This document shows positions 21,845 to 36,000 of a stretch of DNA of 64,000 nucleotides, in pieces. The position numbers and the translations under genes are program-made. This DNA comes from Taenia hydatigena. Taxonomy: Eukaryota; Platyhelminthes; Cestoda; Cyclophyllidea; Taeniidae. The stretch spans positions 33,399,412 to 33,463,411 of the forward strand of contig JADWOT020000001.1 in the NCBI GenBank assembly GCA_036345935.2, read 5' to 3'. Below the pieces are notes generated by a model. The model made no database searches, was not told where the DNA came from, and saw only the letters and a list, made by a program, of their open reading frames with translations. Within the stretch, counting starts at the first letter, position 1. Each line of letters starts with the position of its first letter.

Positions 21845-24390
21845 ACCATTTTTAGTGATTATTCAATTTCCATTCACCTTATTGTCATCCGACCTTCACT
21901 GAATCTAGGATTAAGGCACACACTCATTAGGTTCATCCATGCACTAACCCGTTCCTGATCTGGTTCTCCCCATAAACCCGCGAAGTCAAGGTCAACGAAC
22001 GATGACTCGCTTCCCACAACACTGCCCGCCTTTACCACTTCATTCAAACTGTTTCTCATTTTCTGAGGTGTCTTTTTATGCTAGACTAAAAGGTACATGT
22101 GTTCCTCATCAAAACTTTGTGGTATCGGTCGATCAGTGTACGTTCTGAATGTCGATATATTTTTATTGTCTGTCGTTCTTTGTGTCACTTAATTTGCCCC
22201 ATGCTGGCATGACTATGTGAAATTGGAGGTCAAACATGATATCAAGACCGTTTAATCCTGTCTTAAAGAAAAATGAATTATCGTTTGCCCTTTTTGACCT
22301 GAAAGAATTTACGCGCCATAATTTAAGATTGAGGCCCTCCTTTGCTTGTGCGTTAATGCTTCTCTAGCCCAGTAGGTATGAAGGAGCTCCTTACCGAATT
22401 GGGGTTGTGCTCGAAATGCTGCGATGCTTGCAAGTCTTGCGCAATTCCACCTCTAACTATCTGCTCTGCAATAAGAGGGCAGTGAACTTGCTAGGTTATT
22501 TAATTTACGGGGCCACATCGTGCCTACGTAGTGAAGCATGAGATAAAGAGGAACGTAAGAGGACAACTTTAACTTCTTCGAAAGTTAAAGACCTGAGACC
22601 AGCAGATGGGTCGCTGGATCAATGCATGCTTAGGGCAGTGGGCAAAAATGCCATAGTGGGGCAGTATTAATGGATTATTAAAAAATAATGCTTACTGTCG
22701 GATGACAAAAGGGCTAAAGAGCACAATAGAATCACTGAAATAATCGCTCCTGGCAACAACAAAGCAAAGTGCGCCCTGAGGGTAGCCTTTAGCTGTCACC
22801 CTTAAATGGACTAAGCAAATGCAAAGGAATGAACATAGCATTTTTGCGCGACTCTATGAAGTGATCATAGTTTATGACTAGCAAGCAGAGCCGAGTATGT
22901 AGCTGCTCTCTTTCGGCCTGTGTGCTCACTCTCTGATGTAAAATTGTGCCTCTGCACTCTTACAACTGTTAACAACTAGCTGAAACCTTAGACATTGTCA
23001 CCTTTGGGTTTTAGCTTGTTTTCTTGCCCTAAAGCATTAGCAGTTGAATGCATGACTGCTGTCACGAAGAATTTAATTGTCTGACTCTGTTAAGCCAATC
23101 GACACGTGACTCCTCTTGTGTCTGTTATCGGCTCTTGGGTGGCTCTACCTAATTTGGGTGTGACAGAGGCGCTTTGAAATGCGGAGCACAATAGCTCTGC
23201 TGTAGGTTTGCGTTCCATTACCACAAACTGTGCTCAAAGATGCGTCATTCGCGAGGCGTGGTCGCAAGCAGTTAAGGTGAATGATAAGCAAGTTTGTTAA
23301 GGCTGTTTTAATTCTCGTAGCCATTTTCTTCACTTCAGGGGGAACACTTTTTATACGAAATAATTTTCATGCATTTCAATGTTTTCGAAACTTCTGAAAC
23401 TCTAAGGTACAACCCTTAACTCTTTACAGCATTTCACAGGGGCAGTAATCATTTTAAAGCACGGCATGGTCACCATTTGAATACAAGCTGTCTGAGGCAA
23501 ACCGTGACATTTGACCCATATTGGCTAGTATCTTGATACCATATTAATGTACCCAAACAATGCATTCCAATTCAATCTTGGATAACTGCGCACTTAAAAT
23601 TAATTTCATTGCCTTTCGCCACAAGTGCTCAACTCAGTGTCCACGAATAAAATCATGTCCCTGCGTGAAGAGCTAAATTATAGGTACAATGGGTAAGGCG
23701 TCCTTGCATCCTGCTGTGCTACGACTTTTCCAATTCGCTTTCCGGTTCAAATGGCTCATGTCTATGCCAGTAAAGGCAATGAGACATCTGAATATTAACT
23801 GTCAGGAGTCACTATATTGCTGCTGCTCAACCGACACATTTATTTCACACACATACACACACACGTTAACACGGAGCTGTCGCCACTGCTCGCGTCAGTG
23901 CTCACATCAAAGATGTGCTCACACAGGAGCACGCATTGGCTGTCAGCCCTTCGAGTGTGCAGTCGTCAGCTAATGATGACATCCGAGTAGTTAGCGCACA
24001 CCATGAATAGGTTCACCGTGGTCAATTGTAGCTGATATAAAGGGCTGCAAAGACTGTGAAGATCATCTTCATCAGACTGGAAGTGTTACCGTTTGTGCAT
24101 TTCGCGAACGAATGTCAACGGGTTTGCCATTTTTTATCGACTTGGGAACAACGTTCTCGTGCGTTGGTGTTGTCCAGAACGGCAGGGTTGAAATTATCGC
24201 CAATGATCAGGGCAACCGCACAACGCCGAGTTGTGTTGCTTTTACGGATCGGGAATGCCTCGTCGGTGAGGCCGCGATGAGGCAGGCAGTCATGAACCCT
24301 ACCAACACAGTATTTGATGTGAAGCGTCTGATCGGACGCCGTTTTAAAGACAGGGCTGTACAGGTCGACGTAAAGCGCTGGCCCTTTAAG
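21845..24390. repeat. hsp70 palindrome, left arm
   Basis: Inverted to 25004-27268. The inner 794 bp (23597-24390) is nearly identical to its partner; the outer part is clearly diverged. About 300 bp at 23018-23323 is absent from the right arm. A CA run lies at 23846-23865. Confidence 0.85.
24036..24041 (+). promoter_or_regulatory. TATA box upstream of the hsp70 fragment
   Basis: TATAAA followed by GGG, 71 nt before the ATG at 24112. The mirrored copy is at 25353-25358. Confidence 0.5.
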
Positions 24391-24825
24391 GTGATAAATT
24401 CCAGAAAAATACAGAAGATCGAAGTGCAGCATTGTGGTTAGGCAAAGCGTTTCATTGCAGAGCAGATCTCGTCCATGGTGTTATCGAAGATGAAGGAGAC
24501 AGTAGAGGCATACCTGGGCGTAAAGGTGACGAATGCTGTTATCACAGTGCCAGCATGCTTAAATGGCGATCAGCGTCGGGCCACGATCAATGCTGGGAAA
24601 CTGGCGGGCTTGAATGTGTTGCGCCTCATCAATGATCCAACTGCAGCTGCCATCGCCTTCGGAATGGACAAGAGATTCGACAGGCAGCGCAATTTGCTCG
24701 TCTTTGATTGGGGTGGTGGCACCTTCGACGTGTCCATCATGTCGATAGAGAACGGTAAAATTGAGGTAAAAGCGGTTGGTGGTGACACGCATCTGGACGG
24801 TGAATGTGCGATTTGCATGACTTAA
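24112..24825 (+). pseudogene. hsp70: hsp70 pseudogene (N-terminal ATPase half)
   Basis: One reading frame spans about 237 codons of the Hsp70 nucleotide-binding domain: phosphate-1 loop [21 protein letters not shown], the connect-1-like [15 protein letters not shown] and phosphate-2 [10 protein letters not shown]. It is broken by one in-frame TAG (24439-24441) in an otherwise colinear frame, and homology ends soon after GGDTHL. The rest of the ATPase domain and the whole substrate-binding domain, about 400 residues in the family, are missing. There are no introns. TATA box and start codon remain. Cytosolic Hsp70 is an ATP-driven folding chaperone; this copy cannot make one. The mirrored 5' end lies at 25282-24992. 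Confidence 0.9.
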
Positions 24826-24991
24826 CAGTTGTATCTTGAAGCAGTTGCGCCTAGAAAAGCAAATTGGTCGATGTGCCAAGGAGGTTAGTCTATAATTATT
24901 GGCGTGGAGGAGAGCTCAAAGGCCACAGACAGAACAAAAATGACACATTGAAGACAGAAGAGGGAAAGGAGCGAAGTGTCGACGCAGTTGA

Positions 24992-25282
24992 TCATGCAGT
25001 CATTATAAAGGGCCAGCGCTTTACATCGATCTGTACAGCCCTATCTTTAAAACGGCGACCGATCAGACGCTTCACATCAAATACTGTGTTGGTGGGGTTC
25101 ATGACTGCCTGCCTCATCGCGGCCTCACCGACGAGGCATTCCCGATCCGTAAAAGCAACACAACTCGGCGTTGTGCGGTTGCCCTGATCATTGGCGATAA
25201 TTTCAACCCTGCCGTTCTGGACAACACCAACGCACGAGAACGTTGTTCCCAAGTCGATAAAAAATGGCAAACCCGTTGACAT
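24992..25282 (-). pseudogene. hsp70: hsp70 5' fragment, inverted copy
   Basis: The first about 93 codons of the same Hsp70, nearly identical to 24112-24390 (a Val/Ile and a Lys/Ile difference near the end), reading toward the first copy. Homology stops at the palindrome spacer and the frame ends in unrelated sequence. It keeps its upstream TATA (25353-25358). It lacks everything beyond the first subdomain and is non-functional as a chaperone. Confidence 0.88.
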
Positions 25283-27268
25283 TCGTTCGCGAAATGCACA
25301 AACGGTAACACTTCCAGTCTGATGAAGATGATCTTCACAGTCTTTGCAGCCCTTTATATCAGCTACAATTGACCACGGTGAACCTATTCATGGTGTGCGC
25401 TAACTACTCGGATGTCATCATTAGCTGACGACTGCACACTCGAAGGGCTGACAGCCAATGCGTGCTCCTGTGTGAGCACATCTTTGATGTGAGCACTGAC
25501 GCGAGCAGTGGCGACAGCTCCGTGTTAACGTGTGTGTGTATGTGTGTGAAATAAATGTGTCGGTTGAGCAGCAGCAATATAGTGACTCCTGACAGTTAAT
25601 ATTCAGATGTCTCATTGCCTTTACTGGCATAGACATGAGCCATTTGAACCGGAAAGCGAATTGGAAAAGTCGTAGCACAGCAGGATGCAAGGACGCCTTA
25701 CCCATTGTACCTATAATTTAGCTCTTCACGCAGGGACATGATTTTATTCGTGGACACTGAGTTGAGCACTTGTGGCGAAAGGCAATGAAATTAATTTCAA
25801 ATGCGCAATTGTCCAAAATTGAATTGGAATGCATTGCTTAGATACATTAGGATGGCATTAAGATAATAGCCAATATGGGTCAAATATCATGGTTTGCCTC
25901 AGATAGCTTGTATTCAAATGGAGACCATGACGTGTTTTAACATGATTACCGCCTCTGTGGACTCCTGTAAAGAGTTAAGGGTTGTACCTTAGAGTTTCAG
26001 AAGTTTCGAAAGCATTGAAATGTACGAAGATTATTTCGTATAAAAGATGTTCCCCTTGAAGTGAAGGAAGCTAAAACCCAAAGGTGACAATGTCTAAGAT
26101 TTCAGCTAGTTGTTAACAGTTATAAGAGTGCAGAAGCACAATTTGACATCAGCGAGTGAGTACACAGGCCGAATGAGAGCAGCTACATACTCGGCTCTGC
26201 TTGCTAGTCATAAACTATGATCTCTTCATAGAGTCGCGCAATGTACCTTCCTTTGCATTTGCTTAGTCCATTTAAGGGTGACAGCTAAAGGCTACCCTCA
26301 GGGCGCACTTTGTTTTGTTGTCCTTCTTTCTACCGACAATATCAGGAACAAGCGATTCACACCCGATTGGGCAAGCACCTATCGCATCAGAAAGGACACG
26401 ACAAAGGGACCAGGAGCGATTATTTTAGTTGTTTTATTGTGCTCTTCAGCCCTTTTATCTTCCGACAGTAAGCATTATTTTTAATAATCCATTCATAATG
26501 CTCCACTATGGCATTTTTTGCCCACTGCCCTAAGCATGCATTTTTCCAGGGACCTATCTGTCAGTCTGAGGTCTTTAACCCTCGAAGAATTTAAAGCAGG
26601 ATATAAGATGTAGAGCTGAACTTTCTGTCCTCTTACGTTCCTCTTTATCTCATGAGCTACTATGTAGGCATGATGCGGCCCCGTAAATTAAGTGACCTTA
26701 CAAGCATCGCGACATTTCGAGCCCATTCCCAATCCGGTAGTCATGAGCTCCTTCATAGCTACTGGGCTAGAGAAGCATTAACGCACAAGCAAAGGAGGGC
26801 CTCAGTCTTAACTTTTGACTCATAAGTTCTTTTAGGTTAACAAAGGCAAACAATATTTTATTTTGCTTTAAGATAAAATAAAACGGTCTTTATTTCATGC
26901 TACGATGGGGCAAATGAAGTGACACAAAGAATGACAGACAATAAAAAGTTAGCGACATTCAGAAAGTGCGCTGATTGAAAGATAGCACAAAGTTTTGATA
27001 AGGAACGCATTCACCTTCCAGTCTAGCATAAAAAGACACCTCAGAAAATGAGAAACAATTTGAATGAAGTGGTAGAAGCGGGCAGTGTTGTGGGAAACGA
27101 GTCATCGTTCGTTGACCTTGACTTTGCGGGTTCATGGAAAGACCCAGATCAGGAAAGGATTAGTGCATGGATGGTCCCAATGAGTGTGTGCCTTAATCCT
27201 AGATTCAGTGAAGGTCGGATGCCTATAAGGTGAATGGGAATTGAACAATCAGTAAAAATGGTTACTTA
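25004..27268. repeat. hsp70 palindrome, right arm
   Basis: Reverse complement of 21845-24390, minus about 300 bp. The outer copies of a short open stretch (22059-21874 minus, 27048-27233 plus) are still recognisably the same at protein level, but differ at many positions. No separate gene was found in 25790-27268. Confidence 0.82.
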
Positions 27269-27544
27269 TAAACAGATAGAATATCACCCCGAGCAGATTA
27301 ATCGGGGTGATGTCATCGCCATCTTTCATTGCCTACACGGAAGCGCATCGTCTCGCATCAAGCCACCACTCACATCGATGCTAGCAATCGTGCAATTCGA
27401 CTTGGCTTGGATAATCCCTGTGACAAATCTGAATGCCATAAACAGCACCGCATTGACTGTTAGTTTTGAATGGACAGAGCCTTTTTGCATGCCTCTGATC
27501 CAAACGTTTCTAGTAGAACAGAAATTGGAGTAACGAAGGCGCCA

Positions 27545-28500
27545 CGGAGCATGCATCCAATCTACTCGTTTTGAATGAATGAGGACCAAGTAAGGAAAGA
27601 CGAACTCCGCACCTTTACACATCTTTGCGAATGTGTCGATACGCAGCCGTTGACAGTGCAACAACCTCACACCTCGTGGGAGCCACCTCTCAGTCAATGT
27701 GGATTAAAACCGTTCACAAGTAGCGTCTGCAATCATAATGTATCTCCTTCCGTTTCTTCATCCATTGGTGGTCCCATCACTAAACAATTGATGTCAGCAC
27801 GACTTGTCTTCATGGACAGGCATGTGTGTGTTTCCCCCGCTACTAAAATCGCTTAGTTTTTTGATCAAGTATAAAAAACTTTTGCGTCCTACTGCTCATC
27901 AGTAAAGCGTTCTTGAGCTTTCGTCTGCAAGAATGCTGCGTGATGTCTGTTTTCACAACGCCCCAAGTGGCGTCGACCGCTCCACTTGAAAGCGAATCGC
28001 AAAGCGTGCCAAGGTGAAGAGATTCGTCTCTGCTCCTTGACCTTTATACCCTCTTGGAACAAGCAGAGTGTGGGCGGTTGGTACACAAAGCCTCATAGAA
28101 TCCAACTGCTCGAGTCTGGCGTGCTCGGGTTATTGGGAGCTGCTGCGCACGCAGTTCATTTTCAAATCCTCGTCAGACAAGGCAGTCATATCTCCACAAT
28201 GTTCATGTTTCAGTGACTTGACGAAGACGCCATCGGAGGAAGAAATAGTCTGCGTAGCCTTCTCTTGCACATATCGAGGCTGCGCATCGGTGAACTGCTG
28301 CTACGTGGTAACATAATAACATTAGAGGTGTTGCTGTCAATATAAATTAACTTCGATGCTGGTTTCTTTCCCTTCTTTTAATGTTTGGTTGCTCTTGCTC
28401 CTTACCTTTTATCCTCCTTCACTCTAACATAGTTGTATGATTCACCTGAATTTTCATCCACTTCAAGTGCCAATTTTCACCACCCATTTTAGCAGCAACG
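27545..28500 (+). repeat. Partial direct copy of the 18.5-19.6 kb block
   Basis: Starts with the CCAATCTACTCGTT / GAGGACCAAGTAAGGAAAG module shared with 18488 and 35930, then matches 18960-19440 with gaps. Diverged; no gene. Confidence 0.65.
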
Positions 28501-29524
28501 GTGCTTTACGTAGATAGGTGAGTGGGTGCGAGGAACGCTATAGTCACCTGTAGGAGGTGGTTGGGATTGATCAAATAAGTAGGAAAAGGAAACAGCAGTT
28601 GATGCGGATAATCCACTAGAATCACCAATATGCACAACACTTGTCTCCCCTCAATTTAACTTCGCTTCTTAGCATCGGACCGTCGTCTACCTCTTCCACT
28701 AGCCAAATGCCCTCGCACTCGATGACTTCAGGCCTCGCATAGAGTCGTTGGAATGACGTCAGTGACAAACTAGACGAAGGTGTTTGTCCGGCCAGCATAG
28801 GCATAGACATAGACACAGAGGGATGATTACCTCAGGTTGAATTAATTCTCCAGTGGTTTCTCAATCCACCAACAACCTCTGAAGGATTCCACCTCCACAT
28901 TCAAGTAGTTGTTAAGGTAGTGCCTGCACAAAACTACCCTGACCGTATTATTTACAGCAGTCGACCTCAGCAAATCCGGCTGCCCACAATCAATTCAGCA
29001 CTAAACTCTCGGATATCAACAAGGTGAATGACACCTTCGTATCACTGGAAGCTGGTCAGAAAATGCAGCACTGATAGCTAAAACTCAAAAACATTTAGTT
29101 TCCACTGGGAAGGACTTGCCTAACAGAAGGAACCAAGTGATCAAGACGGACTCCTCGAGACAAGGACAGGAGACAATAGCTTACATTGGGTTCTTCTCTA
29201 CGCCAATCCATTCCATGGGCTACAATGAGCCACAGTTGCTTTGGTAGCATAGGCCGAAATGAGGAAATTCATGGCATGCAACTTCATCACCATTGGATGG
29301 TAAGGTAAACAAATCTTTAGTTCTCGAATTTCACTGATGGTATCGACGCACTCCAGAGAACACCGACAAAGCAACACAATCGCTAGCTGTTGGTCAGGCG
29401 GATTTTCAGTTGGTTTGTCGCTTTGGCCAGTCAAGCACTCAGCGACTTGCGCGACAGAACAGCAGGATGTGTGAAAACTTAATGAACTCTGGCAGAGAGC
29501 GATGCCCATTTAAGGTGTCCATTG
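28501..29524. other. No feature recognised
   Basis: Short open frames only. I see no domain, splice-consistent exon or RNA. Confidence 0.4.
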
Positions 29525-30270
29525 TCATGTTCTTAGCTTCCATTTGAGCATTTAGCAGCATTTACATTCAAGGCTCTCATACTGCTCATCTTCATCTCTC
29601 CTAGTTATCCGCTGCTCAATTTATCTTCTGACTCATTAGGCTAACCCAGCTATCTCGTTAACCAACCATCTGGAACAGTAGTAACTCAGAGAAAGGCGAA
29701 GGCAGCTACTCACAGCAATAGAATCTGACGAGTGAGGAAGTGGGAAGAATTCCCTCATATTTGTTCTTTTCAGTCCCTTATCTCCCCAGTGGGTCATAAC
29801 GCCACTGAAATTACGAGAACTCGCTTAGTCAGAAGGACATCTCTGTAGATATCACACTTGCAAGAAGTAAGCGCAACGACTGCGATAGTAAAGTCGACTG
29901 GATGGTTGTAAGGCGAAGTTAGGCAAAGGTCTAAAATTCATCGGGGCTGGTAGACGTACCTTTGAGAAGTCAAGTCTACTGATACTTGGCTCATCCTTTA
30001 CATGACTACGAATTGCTCATCGTATTGCTAAGCGCAGCACCGGAACCTTGTGCCTCGGTCGGTTGATGCCATAACTAAGCTTGTGGTCAGTAAGACATCG
30101 CACACCCTTAAGGCATGCGTTGCTACCAAGTCTCCCTGAAGGGTCTGAGCTCATCATGAGAAGCTTCCTGCGATCCCGTTGACGTCTTGCAGTTGCTCAA
30201 AGCTCTCAATTAGGGGAAAGAGATGTGTTTTATCGGTTGCTTTGTTCAGTCATCGCTTAGAAACGTCCAC
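29525..30270 (+). repeat. Direct segmental repeat, copy 2 (partner 14020-14755)
   Basis: See partner; colinear with substitutions throughout. Confidence 0.75.
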
Positions 30271-33000
30271 TGACAGCTACCACTATACATACTACTAATA
30301 GCCGAATGCACTCATTCTCGTCTAAATAAAGAATATAGATCCTTTGGTTTGACGGTACTACAAACGAATTTAAAGTGGATCAACCGCTCAACGCGTGGTG
30401 GATGCTTGAAAGTGTGAGTGGGCCACATGTAGACCTGACCTGAAACTTTGCAGTCACAATGTGTGAATACATAACGATGGAGATGGAGGCATGCGAGAAA
30501 TGCAGGTGAGCTGACAACTCCTGTATCGTGACCGGATAATCATCCAGTACAAATAAATTGCGAAATATTGATGGCACAATCTACTGAAACTTCTTTTTAC
30601 AGGTCTTTATTCGAATGGAGGGAATGCCATCCTCCATGCAAGGTGGGGCTGCTCCTTTGCACCTCGTTTCCACCTTCGAGATCAAAAGTCTAACAACTTA
30701 TCCGCAGAAGTTTGCCTGATGGATTTTGCGTTTATCTTCTTCTTCTTGGCCTTCGATTCCCTACTCTACTCGTCGCAAGAGAACGAAAGTAGCATTCCGC
30801 TGTATGGAAGTCATCGTTGCCACCAAGGATTTAGTTCCCTTCCTTAACGAGAAGCATGTCTTGTGAATGCCCATCGCCTGACTAAGACGATGGCTCAGCA
30901 AGGCAAGCGTGCCAACGTAAAGAATTAGTCAGACATTCATCATCATATGATGGTAAAACTGGCAGTTATATTTGACAGTCAGAAGCATGCCGTTGCTTAT
31001 TTACTCCCCAGCAGCAACAGCAATCTTAGCGATGTCGGCAATGAACACCGGAACATGACCTCCTATCAGTGCTGGTTCCTCAACGGGCCCTAGTCACCTT
31101 CACGGTAGCCATCATCGTGGTAGTAGCCACTATCATCAGCCAGTTTAATCGAAATTCGAAGTGTTACTGCGTGAATTGTGCAAACACTGACCGGTCAACC
31201 TGAGATGTAATTTCGAATATTTGACACCAGCGGCTGTTCAGTGATAATTTTACGATTGTAGGATGAATTCAAAGCGAGACAACAACTACGCCTTCAGTTT
31301 AAAGCTTAGATTTAGGGAAAGAAGTGTTGTTGGATGACAGAAATTTGGTTCAACTAACTCTTAGCACCGAAGCGGATGACAACGACTTGAACAAACTCAA
31401 TGAGTCGCCAGCAAGATGATGATTAGTTGAATAACATTTGCTCTCCTCACCTTAGCCTATCGCTCACTCTCACAACATGACCATCAAATACACCTCAAAT
31501 TTAACTAAGAGTTGAAAGGAGGCTGTTATTAAGCAAAGCATCATTCGCTGGATTCATTACATTCGATCCATGCTCCCAACAGCGACTAACATCGCCTTCC
31601 GAACAACTTGCTGCCACGCACACAAAACTCAAGTCCATGTCTTTGCTCTTACGAGCAATAAGCCAACCAGATCGCTACCCTCACGTTCCGGTAACGTAAA
31701 GACATTGTAGAAAGGAAGTTGCTGTGCGATTTCGTTCTCCCTAAGCGGGCGTCGCACTGCTTAAATAATGAAACGTAATCAACTTGGAGTTTGCAGGTTC
31801 AGCCTCTTCTTCGCAATCTGAGCTCATTGTCGAACACCATCAATTTTGCCAAAACGTGGGTTTTTCGTGGTAAAGCAGCAAGGCAGACACAAGCAAAAGT
31901 TTTGTAAATCTGATATAAAATTCTTACCTACCTTCTACTTTGATTACTTTCACAACTTCTCACCATGAAGATAATCGAAGTAGAATGTTGACGAGAATTT
32001 TACGTCACATCTTGAGACCTTTAGCTGCGATTGTGTTGATGTTTCGCCGCAATAGCTCTCAGTTCTTTGGGTCTGGAGGGGTGACATCAACGCCTGCAGA
32101 GAACATGGACACTGTAATGGGGTAGGTCAGTAGATGGTTTGGACAAACTGGAATGGAGGGACTCATCGGATAGAGGTCTGAAGTCAGAGTCATCGTCACC
32201 CATTTAACGAAGGAGTCAAGGTGCGACTAGATGAATGGGAGCTGGCAAGGAAACCAGACAGCGGCGAAGGTGCCTACAGATGAGACCATGTTCTGGGCGG
32301 TTTTTATAGAGTGTATTGATGGTTACTGATTGCTCTTGACCTGTGAACAATTGTTGGAAGACTTGGATTTTGCTGAAATTGCAAGAACCCATAACACCTC
32401 ACCCCCCTGAATCTAATCAGTGCTGTTGCTTTCCCTATTCTGGTAGGTACATTTTGAAAATCTGGACGCCAATAAGCCACTAAAGGTAAAAGCTACAGAG
32501 AAATACCTAAGGGCTTTTTCGGTAAAGGTCTCCTCGCATGTCAGTGAAGAGCACGTGGAGGCTGCTATAATCCAAGGCCCACGACGGTATCACTGATGTG
32601 TAGAGACTGTGTCTCGGTTCTCAGTTCTTATTTATCCCACATCATGTTGTCATGAATAACAATTGACACGCCTCACAAACTGCTTCATGCTGGTGTCGCA
32701 GTCAGAGAGTGGGTTTACTAAGAAGCGAGCTTGATAAATAGCTGATTAACCAACATTAATGATCAATTTTTTGGTTTCACTTTACTCCTCCAAAACCAAT
32801 GGATTGAGTGCAGACAGAAGACATTCTCCATCACTGATGACATGATTGAGGTTAAGTGGTGAGAATAATGCACGCTCACGGAAGGACGGATGCTATCGCG
32901 GAGTGGAAGAGCCGCTGACACACGCTCCTCCGCCGATTTTAACGACCAGATTGACTGCTGCGTCACGTGGCAAAGGAGATAGTTCTCCGGCCACCTCATT
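30271..33000. other. No supported gene; one short repeat copy
   Basis: 31430-31640 is related to 59440-59690 (direct). An exon-like open stretch at 32449-32596 follows a pyrimidine-rich acceptor, but I could not join it to anything in phase. Otherwise nothing is recognised. Confidence 0.35.
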
Positions 33001-33009
33001 ACATCGGCG

Positions 33010-36000
33010 CATCTGCGATAGATATACTTGAGTAATTAGTCCTTAATGATAGAGGCGAAGTGTTCGACAAACACGTTTCATGCTACGGAGCCGTCGTCAT
33101 CTGCCTTCGATGGAGAAGAGTACTTATCGAATCAGCGCAGCTCTCGTCGCTCTGCTCTGTTCGTTGTTTCACCAATGATGAAAGCTTGCCATTTGCTCTC
33201 AATCCACTCGTAACAAGGAAATCAAGGCAGTTTTACTGTCCCGACAATCATTCACCCTTATGAGAACCTAGTTCGCTCTGAGTCGTCAGTACTGGGATGT
33301 GATACCACCATGTACGACCCCTATCACAATTGCTGACTGCCTAGTCACGAACTACAAGGCGCTTGCTTAACTACATTTCTCCCACGTGGTGACCGCAGTA
33401 GTTTGGGTCAGATTCACTGCATGACCAACTTTATCTTTTGAGTGTTTGCCTAGAGTCAGCATCCTGACCTGTGTGCCCGATGTCTGTAAAGTTGGCATTG
33501 AAAGACAAATGGAACTGTCCGAATTCTTTCGTGAGATGATAATCGGTCTACTGGGCTGCGCAAGTGCAAATAAAGTCTGCTTGTTGTCCACTTTCATTCA
33601 CTACCCTTTCTAAGGGAATGAAAGTCGAGTCTGTCACACATTTCGATGGATTTGCTTGTTTGTTTTACGCCTCCGTGTCTGTACACAAAGATCTCTGACC
33701 ACAGAAGAGCATTCCTCCTTCACTTTACTTTATAGCTTTTTTTCTCGGAACGAGTAGACTTAGAGCAGACAACTTCTCGTCTAGCATTAAGGACTACTTC
33801 GTCAAGCACACGTGGTGCAAATGTGCCAATATGCCTAAATTGCTTCCAATTTGTCAGCGTTAGCAAATGATATGGTGGCGAAATGCTAACTCGGCGTTAA
33901 AAGGCGTAGTGAAGGGTCTTGATAAATCCGCCTTTCCCTTTGCTTTAAATAAGGCTTTTTGGCACATCGATCCCTAACTTTTGCTGCACACTTGAGCAGA
34001 ATCGGGTTAAAGATAATGACGCCAACATAGGTGGTTCGCATAATCATTGGTGAGTAAGAAGTGAGGCATGGTGGCAGTACCTGTAGCCACAATCACGAAC
34101 TACTAATCCGCTGGTCAACGAGGGAGCTGTGGTATCAACCGATTGCAAGTACAAATAGCTGTAATGCTGTTCTTACGCCGAAGTTGACAATGATGGCACA
34201 AAATGCAGGCCAACACGCCAAATGGTTAACGCTCGCTGTTCGAGGTAGGACGTTGGTCAGGTCACGCGACTGTAGACTCGAATCACTCGCCTCCCCCTCC
34301 TCTTCATGATTCTGCCACTAAACTAACACCTTGTACATTCCATACCATCATCTCACCATAGCCATTTGACGTTTTGGTCCTTCTCTGACCTGACTGCATT
34401 GTTCTTGTCGACGCTGGCTTACATGGGCAGTGAGGCTTAAGCTACCCGCAAATGGAGTAGCTAGATTGTTGTTTTTTGTTTACTTTCGACCTCTGACAGA
34501 TACATTGAATTGCGTGACGGAGTAAACTTTCTTTCCCAAAAACGGTAGAGTGAGAGCAGACGAAGCGATTACTTTTCTATCTCAAAGGGAAATTACGACA
34601 GTTCCATGTGGAGAAGCGTGTTCGTCGAACGCTTCTCGTCCAACATTGAGAACTACTCAGTCCAGCACATATATAACGAATGTGCCGACGTGAAGAAGTG
34701 GTTGTGGTGGTGGCTGATCTGGCGTGTGCATGCACCTCGGCATCCTAGCTACAGCACCTATCACGGAGGCAACAACGAAGCAATGACATCGTCGAGCATT
34801 CTCCTAACGTCCTTCATCCTCATCAAGCTACCTCGCTACTCATGCAACTAGTACTGGAGAATACTGCCTACCTGTATTCAAGCCACTCGTTCTGGAAAAG
34901 CGATAGCTAAGTTGGAATAGATGAAAGTCAATATTTATTGCAATATGTCAGAAAATCGACCACTGAAAGCTTCTACCAACCAAACAAACTCAAGGCTCTA
35001 TAAGAAACATCAAGTTCGTTTTTTCCTTACTAGGCACAGCCTTCAAGTCAGGTTGAAAACTACCGGCAGCACGAGGTGTAGAAATGTCTAAAGGAAACCC
35101 ACATTCTGCACGTCCATCCACCACAGAATTTGGGTCAAGCTGAATGGACGCACTCAACCTCTGTGGCGGCCGTTTCTCACCCAGAGTGAATTTGAGCATC
35201 TGCACGCAGAGAATGTCGGGAAAGGTGACCAAGCAGACGGAACGAATCGCCACCGTCATTATACTAAGTGAATTGGTGGCCAAGAAATAACATCTCATAC
35301 TGTCTCTTACACCGCTCAAGTCGAGAGACAGGCCTCTTCAAACAAATTATTGGTGCAAAACATTTGTTAGCGGTCAATACTTTCTGCTCGAATTTGCTTC
35401 GGGTGAGATACGGTCGCCACAAAAGTTGAACGTGGCCAATCCGCTAGTCCCGAATTCTGAGGTGGATGGAGGTTGCCATGCTGCCGGTGGAGCTTAACCT
35501 GACGATGAGACTATGCCTAGTAAGGAAACACAAAATTGATGCTTCTTACTACCCTCGATTTTGTTGGGTTGATAACAGCTTTAAATGGCCGATTTTCTGA
35601 TATGCTGTTAAATTTTAAAACCTCATTTGACGACGGTTTGGCAGCTAGAGGCGTGTTCGTCGAACTCATCTCGTCTTACAATGAGGGCCAATTAGTCAGA
35701 CACGTGATGCAAACGTGTCAACCTGACGAAGCGACTGGATGTTCAGCCCTATTAATGGTGCTGTGGTCAGTCTGGTCGTAGAATTCTGCAAAGTGTCGCA
35801 GCAGCACCAACCACAGAAACAGTGGTGGTAGAGCAAGGGCACTGGTCCTCCTCCAAACGCGCTTAATCCTCATCACCCCACCTCGTTACTCGTATCACCA
35901 GTGATGATTACTGACACCAACCTGCATTCAATCTACTCGTTGCGAGTAAATGAGGACCAAGTAAGGAAAGTTGAAATCCGTTCCTTTGAACACCTTTGTG

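Noticed and set aside
24826..25003. Continuation of hsp70 into the palindrome spacer
   Set aside because: No family motifs after GGDTHL in any frame.
31964..32596. Two-exon gene joining 32123 (donor GTAGGT) to 32449
   Set aside because: The phases disagree and the join runs into a stop; no recognisable domain.
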